A stretch of 64,000 bases of DNA from Atrina japonica (Eukaryota > Mollusca > Bivalvia > Pterioida > Pinnidae). Positions within the stretch are counted from its first letter, which is position 1; the number at the start of each line of letters is the position of its first letter. The notes beneath the pieces were generated by a model. That model did no database searches. It was not told the DNA's origin and was given only the letters and a program-made list of their open reading frames with translations. This document shows positions 37,373-48,120 of the stretch, piece after piece. The stretch spans positions 943,501 to 1,007,500 of the forward strand of contig BROG01000151.1 in assembly GCA_030159075.1 (NCBI GenBank), read 5' to 3'. The translations under genes and the position numbers were made by a program.

Positions 37373-39435
37373 CAATATAATTAATACAGAACTATTTTCT
37401 TCAAAACACAACAAGAATTTTTCTGAGTAAACATACATATAATATGGTCGCTAAAACTGTGTGTAGGTTTACACCGATTTGAAAATAAACTGAAACAGCA
37501 TGATGTGGAAATTGATTTTACACAAAGAAACCAATATGCCTTGATATATCACATCTTCAACAGATTTGATGGAAAATGTGTTTGGTAATGTTATAATGGC
37601 AGAACAAACGTAAATGAATGATGAACAGAATTAATGACCGTGGATATAGTATTTCCATGTCAATGTCCTCAATTTCTTATATAAATTTGTATTTCTAATA
37701 CAGAAATAAACAAGAGGCCTACCTGACTCTGTATAGCTCACCTGTATTAAAACTAAACAACTGTTTCTTAGACTAAAATCTATATACACAGTCAAATCTG
37801 TCTTGACAGACCACTCATGGAAGACCACTTATCTTTTGAGACCACATTCTGAAAACCACTTAGTTAAGTAATTTTCAGATAAGTAAACAATATTGATATA
37901 TGTATAAATAAAATAATTTGGTTCTTCTATAAAATGCATTCAAATTAAATGGATTCATTACAATGTTTAGGTTTTTTATTGTGTATTTGACCACCTGAAG
38001 ATTGATTGAGCATTTGTCGCATAGAAAATATTGTTTGTTTATTTCAACAAAGTGAACAAGTTATATAAAGTATAACATATTTCATGAACATGGAGTAAAA
38101 CCATGAATAAAATGGAAGTGAAAATTTCAGAAATTGTAAACGAAAACATCTTGTAAAATGCAGAAGACATGTATCGATACTAAAACATGTATCAATTTTG
38201 TTTCAAATCAATTTTGTATTGACAATATATCAATATCGAGTCTATCATTGACAGCCCTACATATGAAAAGGTGACATAATAACATTTGATGTGGAATGAA
38301 TAATGTTTACTTTGTAAACATCTTAATGTCCAGCCAGGATATTATTTCCTAAACACAAAAGATGTGGTGTGCAAAATATAAGACAACATCAACAACTTAT
38401 TTATAATTAAAAGTACAGGATTTTATTGTTACTAATTACAAATGGTATACAATGTATGTATGTCTAGATTACACAAAAACAGGATGTGACATCATGACCT
38501 AACACAGAACACCTTGATAAGTATTAAGAAAACCACCATTGTAGAAATTATACAGGAGAGGTACATGTAAATGACAAAAGTAGAATGTATCAAAATTGTC
38601 TATACATTGTACATGTATATTGACCTATACAATTACGATAAAATTCAAACCTTTCTAGAAATTATACATGAAAATACAGAATGTATTCAATTTGTCTATG
38701 TTCTATGCACACTTTTAATGTAATGCTAATGATTTCATATCAGTTGTTAAAGAAGAGATACCACAATATCATCCCTGCACATTTGGATTTAAAAGTCAAT
38801 CCATTTCGGTATTCAGAATGTTGATATGATACAATGTTCTAGATACAAATTTATATGCTCAAAAAGAGCAGGTAGTAAATGCTTGGAAGATATAAAGTTA
38901 TACTTCATAAAATAAAGATGTCATTTGTCACTTAGAATTAACTGTAGAATCAGAAAATTTTATGAGGTTAAAATGTCATTGTTTTAAAAATAGAACAAAT
39001 TTGTTGACATTAAAACCCATTGACACAATGTATAAAAAATACCTGTTCATAAATGAACATATTACTATTACAAGATATGATTTATGTAAATCATGGTTTA
39101 AATTTCTTTGATAAATGAAAACAAAGAAATAAACAACATTAAAACCACAACAAAGACGTATGTGGGCAAATTTTTGTTTTTCTGATAAAAAAATTCCTTA
39201 TACACCTTACAGTCCTAGGTAAAACTTATTTAACTCATATGTTAATTTTTCATTTGTTTTTTTAAGTTATACTGGATTCATCAGGCTGTTCAATTTTTAA
39301 AAGTAAAAATAAAAGAAGGTTTTTTGTCCAATTTGTTCAATACAAGATACCTGCTATAAACAAAGATAAGTGTTGCAAATGGGAGGTTACTGAATATTTT
39401 GCCAATCGAGTATATGTTATCATTTACCATATATA
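37373..39435. other. Non-coding with fragments of dispersed repeats
   Basis: ACAAGAGGCCTACCTGACTC then TGTATAGCTCACCTGTA (37710-37748) is a phrase I associate with bivalve repeats. TACACAGTCAAATCTGTCTT with GACCAC phrases (37793-37870) resembles one end of a pogo-like MITE. ATGTATCGATACTAAAACAT to TTGACAGCCCTA (38165-38262) resembles the end of a hAT-type non-autonomous element on the minus strand. No gene seen. Confidence 0.35.
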
Positions 39436-39628
39436 TACGGCAGAACCTCACCTAAAGACCATCTCACTTAGGAGACCACCTCACAATTAAGACCACGAAT
39501 ATTCAATCTAGTAAAATTTCTTAATAAATAATACACAAGTCTAGACCTTCACTTATGAGACCAACTTGCTAATCAGATCAATTTGACTCAGTCAGTTAGG
39601 AGGTCTTAATATTTAGGCTTTACTTTAT
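39436..39628. mobile_element. Pogo-like MITE
   Basis: Left end TACGGCAGAACCTCACCTAA; right end, reversed, TAAAGTAAAGCCTAAATATT. Both arms continue with AGACC phrases (GGAGACCACC against AAGACCTCC). TA borders both ends and a (CA)n(TA)n tract follows. Confidence 0.5.
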
Positions 39629-39630
39629 AT

Positions 39631-39631
<1 letters not shown>

Positions 39632-39705
<74 letters not shown>

Positions 39706-39710
39706 TATAT
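39632..39710. repeat. (CA)n(TA)n microsatellite
   Basis: CA for about 43 bases then TA for about 33, lying exactly between two pogo-like elements. Confidence 0.92.
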
Positions 39711-39825
39711 ACAGTGGAATCTAGTTATGTCGAAATTGGTTGAGTCGAAATTCTGGATATGTCAAAATTGGAAGTCTGGTGTCCTATAGTATTTTGACTC
39801 CATGGTCATTTAATCCTGTGGTTAA

Positions 39826-40345
39826 TCTACCATATGGTAGACTAACCCCAGGGTTAAATAACCATATGGTAGACTAACCCCAGGGTTAACTTACCATATG
39901 GTAGACTAACCCCAGGGTTAAATGACCATATGGTAGACTAACCCCAGGGTTAAATGACCATATGGTAGACTAACCCCAGGGTTAAATGACCATATGGTAG
40001 ACTAACCCCAGGGTTAAATGACCATATGGTAGACTAACCCCAGGGTTAAATTACCATATGGTAGACTAACCCCAGGGTTAAATGACCATATGGTAGACTA
40101 ACCCCAGGGTTAAATGACCATATGGTAGACTAACCCCAGGGTTAAATGACCATATGGTAGACTAACCCCAGGGTTAAATGACCATATGGTAGACTAACCC
40201 CAGGGTTAAATGACCATATGGGTAGACTAACCCCAGGGTTAAATGACCATATGGTAGACTAACCCCAGGGTTAAATGACCATATGGTAGACTAACCCCAG
40301 GGTTAAATGACCATATGGTAGACTAACCCCAGGATTAACTTACCA
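39826..40345. repeat. 32-bp palindromic tandem array
   Basis: About 16 nearly identical units. Each has two self-complementary parts, CCATATGG and TAACCCCAGGGTTA (one central mismatch pair), joined by TAGAC and AATGA. The high identity argues for recent expansion. Confidence 0.95.
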
Positions 40346-40353
40346 TGAATTTC

Positions 40354-40690
40354 AGCCATGGTGATTTAACCCCCCCCCCCCTCCCCCTAATTTTTTTTGC
40401 CACTAATTGAAATAGATAACTGGTTTTTAACTAAATGGGCTTTAAATACTACTAACAAATTAATTTTTACATTCAAATTGTTTAATACAAAATATCATAT
40501 TATATATTATTGCTACAATAATATGTGTATAATATCATAATTTTTTAATCGAAAGCTAGATTTTTGGATTGAAAAATTATGATATTATAGGCATTGCAGC
40601 ATAACTACATAATATCAACCAAAAAATGCTTATTAAAGTTCAGTATAAGAAAAATTAGGGGATGGGGGGGGTTAAAATTCCATGGCAGAT
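40354..40690. repeat. Inner inverted repeat with C and G tracts
   Basis: CCATGGTGATTTAACCCCCC with the following CTCCCCCTAATTTT (left arm) pairs with the right arm, whose reverse complement is CCATGGAATTTTAACCCCCC then CATCCCCTAATTTT. Arms of about 40 bases enclose about 250 AT-rich bases. Confidence 0.75.
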
Positions 40691-40719
40691 TGCGTATGGT
40701 AGATTAACAAAGTACTTAC

Positions 40720-40870
40720 CACTAGTGAACTATTCTCATGGATTGATGAAACATATATATTGGATGTGAATGACGTAACTGTGTTCGGTCATCGGAAGTG
40801 CGTCACGTGTCGAGGTCACGAACAGAGAGAGATGTTATGTTTCATTATGGAAGCTAAATGTGTACAGAAT
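40720..40870 (-). promoter_or_regulatory. Promoter-like block with first-exon donor
   Basis: Inside the nested element, 40771-40809 holds TGACGTAA (CRE-like), CGGAAGTG (ETS-like) and GTCACGTG (E box) within 40 bases, in an otherwise AT-rich region. On the minus strand CACTAGTG/GTAAGTAC (donor at 40719/40720) follows it, so a short transcribed first exon is possible. There is no TATA box at the right distance. The motif identities are known binding patterns; promoter activity is inferred. Confidence 0.3.
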
Positions 40871-41400
40871 ATTAGCTGTAATAATTGGTCAATGATATTG
40901 TAATTATCATGATATTTGTCAATTCTAAAATTGTAAATAATTTATGTAGTTATCACTCATTTGTTGATGGAAGCATCGCTCAGTTAGTGTTACAGGGTGG
41001 GGGCGGGGGAGAGAAAGGTTAAAATACTGTATCTTAAGATTACAAAAGTCTTTTAATAAAACTAAATTTTTTACTAAAAAAAGAAAGATAATAATGCTTT
41101 TATGTCACACAGACAGTATATACTGATTTTAAAAGTTATATGGGGGAAAACTGGAGGGGGGGAGGTTAATCCACCATAGGGGGGAGGATTAATCTACCAT
41201 GGATGATTCCTACAATATTTTAACCCCGGAGTTAAATTACTATGGGGGGATTAATCTACCATATGACACCGGTCCTGATTTTTATAGATAGAATAATATA
41301 TCAATTAGAATTTTGGTTATGTCGAATTCTGGATATCTCAAATTAATAAGGATGGTCCCGTGAGTTTTGAGATAACGAGATTCCATTGTATATATATTCC

Positions 41401-42685
41401 TTATATATACATGTATGGTATATATGCTCTTCATTACCTTACATCTTTATTAAAAGCACAATACATTCTGTGTAAGTCTATACATTTTAGTGTATATAAA
41501 CTGAAAATCTTTACAAAATGTCTGCATTGCATGATTCATATACATACATATATTTGGTTATCAAACTATAATTCAAATGTTCATAATACATCTATCTCTA
41601 TGATTTCCATGTATATACCTTACTCTGTTGTGATATAATAAAATTTGTATTTATAAATGATTATACCTGCATATGATTTATATATATAACTTTGAAAAAA
41701 ATATGAGCAGTCATCGTCGTAAACTTTCTTTGTAAATTTTATGTAATTTTTTATCTCATAATATATCAGAAAGAGATCACCTGATGGGTAAAAGTACAAA
41801 TGCATACATTTTACACTGAAACAGACACATTAAAACAACACATGAAACTATACGTGAAATTTTTAATCCACCACCACTCTGACCATCACAAATTAACTTA
41901 CGGTAAATTGATCGGCAAATTGATCGGTAAATTGGTCAAGTGTCAAGGAAGCACAAGCAGAAAACTTTGAATAAAAGACAGAATCAGACATAATTGCTCG
42001 CATTTATTTCAAAGTCATGTGAAAATGAATTATCATATGTGAAAAGACAACGTAGCTTCAGACAGCATTTTTTTTTTTACATTTCTTCAGCTTCAACTTC
42101 CAGGTTGACAAAGAGGTCACTTGCATACTCCGATTACATCAGAAAAATACTGTAATACAACACAGTGTTTATTTCATGCCAGAAAAACTGTGTTTGTTTT
42201 CATGATAAATGCCGGAAATTTCCTGTGCAGATATAATTTTTATCATATCATTACATTAATATACTGTTAATTTGATAATTTCCCCAAAAATGCAATTGAT
42301 TACAGGTCATATTGTGTTTTAAGATCCCCTATTAGGTCTGTTGATATACACACATTCTCCCTCCCCCACCTGATATTTACCCTCCTCCTCCCCATGTCAT
42401 AATACATGTACAAGCATGATTTGAATATACCTGGTTCAATGTAAGGTACTGGTATAGTACATGTTTTTTGCAACAATATTGTTGTCACAACTATATACAT
42501 GTACAGAGACATATTTTAATATGTGTTTAAAAACACATATTAATTGTATATATATATGTATTCTCTTTCACCAAAAACTTGCAAATAGTAAAAAATAACA
42601 CATCATAGATATTTTTTCATTTATATCGAAATATTCTAGGGTACTCTTACAACCTGTATCGAAGTAGATATAGAAAATGACTTAC
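41401..42685. other. Non-coding stretch
   Basis: AT-rich. A phrase ACGGTAAATTGATCGGCAAA TTGATCGGTAAATTGG near 41900 is a short triple repeat of TTGATCGGYAAA. No gene supported. Confidence 0.45.
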
Positions 42686-42767
42686 CTGGTAGATCGGAGA
42701 TATACTAAACCAGCTGTTCACACCTAACAGCTTCTTTTCTTTGATTCTTTGCTCTCTGCTTTATATA
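42686..42767 (-). promoter_or_regulatory. TATA-box promoter and 5' UTR exon candidate
   Basis: On the minus strand, GACTATATAAAGCAGAGAG places a TATA box at 42767-42759. About 75 bases downstream the sequence GATCTACCAG/GTAAGTC is a perfect splice donor (exon end at 42686). With initiation about 30 bases after the TATA box, near 42732, this gives a non-coding first exon of about 45 bases. It would drive a minus-strand gene; the exon at 7067-7287 has an acceptor and start codon of the right kind, but the link is inferred. Confidence 0.4.
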
Positions 42768-44274
42768 GTCATGCTTGACCTGACAAGAAATAGTTCAACA
42801 TCAGATTGTTTACACCTCAATGAACGTGAAAGATTCAGCTTATAAAACTTTCAGAAGAAAATTGAAATTGAGCAAGTGAAAAAACGGAAGACGAAAAAAA
42901 AATAATGATGTTACAAGATATGCTTGCTTCATACAAAGGAACGATAATACAAGCATAAAAACTTTGATACAAAAACCTTGAACAAAGTATAAAGCTTTGA
43001 TACAGATGTAGAAATTAAACAATAAACTTCCTTCACAAATTATAAGCAAATGTCAGGATTGAAAGAAACGTCAATTGCACAATCCTTTATATGATGCTGG
43101 AGAGGATTGAATGACGAAGACGAAAATTAAATTACAATCGTCAGACGTCAGGGTATTATGTTGGTAGAGAATATAATCCTATCAAAGAGACACTGGGCTA
43201 ATCTCCAATATCATCAGTAAAGACAATATCTAACAATTTACATCACCTTCAAGTAAAGGTATACCATTAAATGTAAAAATAATGCTGCCAAGTGTATCTG
43301 ATAGCCTTGTAAATTCACCATTAGCAATCAAAGCTGTACAGCTTTCTACACCCGCCTACACTTTCTTCTTCATTCACTGTTCTAGTGCAGTGAACCACAC
43401 ATCACTGACCAATTTATTGAAATTTTTGCCATGAATCAAAATAGAATCTTGTGATTGTAACATAGGCACAATTTAGCAGAAATCTTCAAAGAAATATTCA
43501 TAGATATTAACATGGTTAAGTGAAGTATTCTTGAAGGTTCGCTTTCACATAATTTCATAAACTTCAATTAATCATTTTGTCGATCATAAAATGTTTCCAT
43601 TTCCAAAAAACAAAAAACAAAAAAAATGTTCAGTGCATCGTTTTAAAAACTGCATCCCCAGTAAATACACCCAGGGATAAAAAAAAAGTAGCATCTATGA
43701 TATTTGGCGAATTCCATGTAGATCTATATACACATACACATTCATCTTTTACAGTACACATTTGATGACTTAGAATGGCACCATTCCAGATCAAACACAT
43801 TTGTACATTTACTATAACTATATTTTTATTTCAAATTCTTGTATTTACAAATTTCATTTTAAAATAGAATTTGTTAAAAATAAGAATTTGAAATAAAGTT
43901 TTATTATTTTGGGAAAAGATATAAAAAAGTGAAAGGGTGTAATTCACTGGTCATGATTTAAAATAAAGAAGAGAGCAGTGTCTCTAAGTATGAAGTTAAA
44001 AGGGAAGATGAACAAAGGCAGCATAGATTAATGTATTTAGCACACATATATGTAGATCTACTTGCTGTTCTACATTTTGGTTTACTCTCACTAAATCTGG
44101 TTTACTGGATTTTATATATCTGATTCGACCTCTGAATGCCTTTGCTTTACATCTCACCATTGACCTTCACCAATAGGGAAATGTCACCAGCTATAAAAGA
44201 TCACAAATTTAGACCTTTGCAATGGACTATTGTTAATTCAGTGATGGTTATCTTGCCAGGCTTACCTTGAGACA
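42768..44274. other. Non-coding; hairpin at 43825-43897
   Basis: Possible upstream region of the preceding promoter. No coding sequence supported. Confidence 0.4.
43825..43897. repeat. Hairpin with 16-bp perfect outer stem
   Basis: TTTATTTCAAATTCTT pairs exactly with AAGAATTTGAAATAAA; an inner pair CAAATTTCATTTT against AAAATAGAATTTG also fits. AT-rich throughout. Confidence 0.6.
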
Positions 44275-44495
44275 GGATCTGATTAGAAATCTCATCAGAA
44301 GCACCGGTGACTTTAATCCTTTATATTGAGAGCTTGTCATGGAAACAATCTCTATGTTTTAAAATCTCATGCTTGACACTAGATCTGTTAGAAATCTCAT
44401 CTGAGGCACCTGTGACTTTAATCCCTTATATCGACAGCTTGTCAAGGAAAAAGTCACTGTGTCTCAGAGCCTCATGCTTGACATAAGATCTGTGT
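44275..44495. repeat. Two-copy tandem duplication, about 110 bp
   Basis: GATCTGATTAGAAATCTCAT to CTCATGCTTGACAC and GATCTGTTAGAAATCTCATC to CTCATGCTTGACAT. It directly precedes the minisatellite. Confidence 0.8.
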
Positions 44496-44499
44496 GATA

Positions 44500-45757
44500 C
44501 TACAAGTCTCTAACACATCAGTTGTATCAACATCCTACATGTGTGATACTACAAGTCCTACCAAGTGTGATACTAAAAGTCCTACCAGGTGTGCAACTAA
44601 AAATCTCTAACACATTGGTTGTATCAACACCCTACCAGGTGTTATACTACAAGTCCTATCAGGTGTGGTACTACAAGTCTCTTAACACATCAGTTGTATC
44701 AACATCCTACATGTGTGATACTACAAGTCCTACCAGGTGTGATACTACAAGTCATACCAGGTGTGCAACTAAAAATCTCTAACACATTGGCTGTATCAAC
44801 ATCCTACAGGTGTGATACTACAAGTCTCTAACACATCAGTTGTATTGACATCCTACAGGTGTGATACTTTAAATCCTACCAGGTGTGATACTACAAGTCT
44901 CTAACACATCAGTTGTATCAACATCCTACAGATATGATACTACAAGTCCTACCAGGTGTGATACTTCAAGCCTCAAACACATTGGTTACATCAACATTCT
45001 ACCAGGTGTGATACTACAAGTCATACCAGGTGTGATACTATAAGTCATACCAGGTGAGATACTATAAGTCTCTAACACATTGGTTGCATCAACAATCTAC
45101 CAGGTGTGATACTACAAGTCCTACCAGGTGTGATACTATAAGTCATACCAGGTGAGATACTATAAGTCTCTAACACATTGGTTGCATCAACAATCTACCA
45201 GGTGTGATACTACAAGTCATACCAGGTGAGATACTATAAGTCTCTAACACATTGGTTGCATCAACAATCTACCAGGTGTGATACTACAAGTCATACCAGG
45301 TGAGATACTATAAGTCTCTAACACATTGGTTGCATCAACAATCTACCAGGTGTGATACTACAAGTCAATACCAGGTTGAGATACTATAAGTCTCTAACAC
45401 ATTGGTTGCATCAACAATCTACCAGGTGTGATACTACAAGTCATACCAGGTGAGATACTATAAGTCTCTAACACATTGGTTGCATCAACAATCTACCAGG
45501 TGTGATACTACAAGTCCTACCAGGTGTGATACTACAAGTCATACCAGGTGAGATACTGTGAGTCTCTAACACATTGGTTGCATCAACAATCTACCAGGTG
45601 TGATACTACAAGTCATACCAGGTGAGATACTATAAGTCTCTAACACATTGGTTGCATCAACAATCTACCAGGTGTGATACTACAAGTCCTACCAGGTTGA
45701 TACTACAAATCTCTAACACATTTGTTGTATCCACATCTTTCCAGGTGTGATATTACT
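44500..45757. repeat. Minisatellite with about 90-120 bp composite unit
   Basis: The composite is TACCAGGTGTGATACTACAA plus GTCATACCAGGTGAGATACT, ATAAGTCTCTAACACATTGG and TTGCATCAACAATC. The 45060-45680 part is nearly identical from copy to copy. One copy carries single-base insertions (about 45365 and 45374). Confidence 0.93.
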
Positions 45758-46172
45758 TTAATACCTGCACTGTCATAGAGCTGTATAAATGTATTTAAAT
45801 AAAAACAGAATTTAAACCAAATTAAATGCAAATGTATCTTAATCTCGCTTTTCATCATTATATTTTGTTTTCTCCATCTCACTTCTGTATTTAAATCAGA
45901 TTTTTTTTTCTTACCTAAATCTTTTTTTTTTTAATTTCTGTTTGATGTTTATGTTTTCTATCACATGCAAAGATTATACACCAAGATAATAAAAGTACAG
46001 CTGAATTAGCTAGCTGTAATCCATTGTGTTAGTAAAACGTATACTACTTGTATATATACGTCATCAGACATATTGTAATAAAGAGATTATACACTCCCAG
46101 GTGGCAGGGTAAAAGTTATAGTTCTAATATAAAATGTGAAATAAATCTCACACATTCTAACTGTAGAATAGG
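45758..46172. other. Non-coding stretch
   Basis: T-rich runs at 45900-45940; nothing else supported. Confidence 0.5.
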
Positions 46173-46515
<343 letters not shown>

Positions 46516-46519
46516 CAGC

Positions 46520-46607
46520 ACAGGTACATTGTATGAGCCATGCTGGAACCTAAGCACATTTTGTTAGAAAATTGCCATTTCCTTAGTGAAAGCCTGTGAC
46601 TGTGGCC
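46520..46607 (+). mobile_element. SINE family 1 fragment
   Basis: GCTGGAACCTAAGCACATTT TGTTAGAAA and AGCCTGTGACTGTGGCC match the body of the SINE copies at 2741 and 25960. It ends exactly where the mariner begins. Confidence 0.45.
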
Positions 46608-46659
46608 TACAAGGGTCGATTGATAAGTCAATGTTAAGCCTTGTATGAGAGGGTTTGTC

Positions 46660-47707
46660 TTTTGGGAGACACACTGCATTATTTTTCATCTTAATCTCCA
46701 TCAGTGTCTATACTCTTTTGCCAGCAATGTTTAATGCCACTTTAATAATAAAAGTCCCTTCCTTGACTGTCCAGAAAGTCCTTCACTGCATGATGATGTC
46801 ATCATCTGTCTGGAAATGGGACGGGTACTGGAAATGGCCTTTTTCAATTTTGGGATAGATGGAAGTCTGATGGAGGAAGATCAGGTGAGTAAAGGGGATG
46901 TTGTGTAAATTAAAAACCACAATCATTAATGGAGGTCATAGCAATGACAGACTTGTGAGCAGAGGTACTGTCCTGGTGGAACAAGACACTTTACTGAGCT
47001 TTCCATGGCACTTGATTATCATTTTTTCCCTTAACTGCCCGAGAAGTGATACATTATATGTTCCACTGATTGTCTGTTCCCTTTGGAGATAATCTACTAT
47101 ACAAACACTATCAGCATCCCAGAAAACAGAGGTCATAATCTTCCTAGCAGATGGAACACTCTTTGTCTTCTTTGACGGCAGTGAACCAAGGTGGTTCCAT
47201 TGTGTAGAATGAACCCTTGTTTCATCCATAGTCACAAACTCCACAGACAGTTGACAAAATTTGCCTCTAAAAGGTTCCGTCTTGTGCCTTTCTGATCAAT
47301 TGCCAGCAGTCTTGGTACCCAACATGCTGAGAGCTTTCTTATCTCAAGATCTGTAATGAACTCTTTCCTGAGAAACTCGGACAATACTGGTTATATCACT
47401 ATATCTCTTTGTAAGTCGTCTGTCACCCATAACAACACAATGGATTTTAGCAAGCATTTCAGGAGTTGCCAGAGTAACAGACCTTCCAGGACAGGGCTTA
47501 TCCTGAAGGCTCTGCCATCCACCTTTTTACGGTAGCATATGAAGGGGTATCCTCTCCTAGTGTTGATACTATGTCACCATGAAGAGCCTTAGGTGCTAGA
47601 CCTTTGTTGAATAAATATTGAATCACTGCTCTCTTAGCAATTTTGTCCATTTTGCTAACGTCAATTGCCCTGTTTACTTTAGAGTGTTTCTTTTTAATTG
47701 TTGTCAT
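46660..47707 (-). pseudogene. Mariner transposase pseudogene
   Basis: From the start codon at 47707 the minus strand reads MTTIKKKHSKVNRAIDVS, then MDKIAKRAVIQYLFNKGLAP to TVKRWM (the paired helix-turn-helix region). Other frames then give TPEMLAKIHCVVMGDRRL. The catalytic core EFVTMDET (first Asp), IMTSVFWDADSVCIVDYL, LFHQDSTSAHKS and HPLYSPDLPPSDF (third Asp) follows, and near the end DFLDSQGRDFYY. At least three frameshifts and several stops make it non-functional. Confidence 0.85.
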
Positions 47708-47710
47708 TTT

Positions 47711-47975
47711 GTTTTTTAATATCCCACTCTAGAATCTTTTACTCATATGGAGATGTCACCAAATGACGGTGAAGGGCTCCATGTTTTGGCATATACTTGA
47801 CACTTATGGCCATTGAGAAGTGAGGTTTCTTTAACGTGCTGACACCTACTGTGACACAGGACCTCGGTCTTTACTGTCTCATCCCACAGACAGGAATCTG
47901 ACCTACCACCAACTGGACTCGAACTCATGACCTCACAATCAAGAGTCGAGCATGCTACCAACTGAGCCAGGTCGG
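47711..47975 (-). mobile_element. tRNA-derived SINE, family 3, inserted in mariner
   Basis: On the minus strand it begins CCCGACCTGGCTCAGTTGG (A box), then AGTTCGAGTCC (B box) 35-40 bases on, and a body with CAGCACGTTAAAGAAACCTC and ATGGCCATAAGTGTCAAG. The flanking 11-mers are GTTGTCATTTT (47700-47710) and GTTGTTATTTT (47976-47986), a target duplication with one mismatch. Confidence 0.85.
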
Positions 47976-48120
47976 GTTGTTATTTTTTAAAAAACGATGT
48001 CCAAATGACACTGTTCATTGGTTACACAGCCTTAAATAGTCAGGGAACAGTAGGGCTGAAAATGGGCAACCCTACTTAATTCCTTCAATACAAGGCTAAA
48101 AACTTATCACTCACAAAAAA

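Larger units (their letters stand above)
39776..41272. mobile_element. Nested foldback element with GGTGTC ends
   Basis: CTGGTGTCCTATAGTA at the left end and, reversed, CCGGTGTCATATGGTA at the right match at 13 of 16 positions. Both are followed by subterminal sequence rich in CCATATGGTAGAYTAA and AACYCCRGGGTTAA. The element contains a 32-bp tandem array, an inner inverted repeat and a promoter-like block. No transposase is visible, so it is non-autonomous. Family unknown; no clear target duplication. Confidence 0.55.
39710..41400. mobile_element. Pogo-like MITE split by a nested element
   Basis: The left end TACAGTGGAATCTAGTTATG (39710) and the right end, reversed, TACAATGGAATCTCGTTATC (41400) are inverted repeats. 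Internal phrases ATTCTGGATATGTCAAAATT (left) and AATTCTGGATATCTCAAATT (right) belong to one element type, also seen at 29160-29258. The two parts are separated by the 1.5-kb insertion at 39776-41272. Confidence 0.6.
46608..48120 (-). mobile_element. Mariner transposon, degenerate, with nested SINE
   Basis: The left end TACAAGGGTCGATTGATAAG continues to TTAAGCCTTGTAT. Reversed, the right end reads GAGTGATAAGTTTTTAGCCT then TGTAT, a good inverted repeat whose outermost 8 bases have decayed. Minus the 265-bp SINE and one 11-bp duplication the element is about 1.24 kb, close to the usual mariner length. Confidence 0.8.

Noticed and set aside
46898..47092. Forward open frame overlapping the mariner
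   Set aside because: Antisense shadow of the transposase pseudogene.
47743..47961. tRNA-like sequence that could be a tRNA gene
   Set aside because: It continues into a SINE body and has a target-site duplication, so it is a tRNA-derived SINE; no intact cloverleaf was found.
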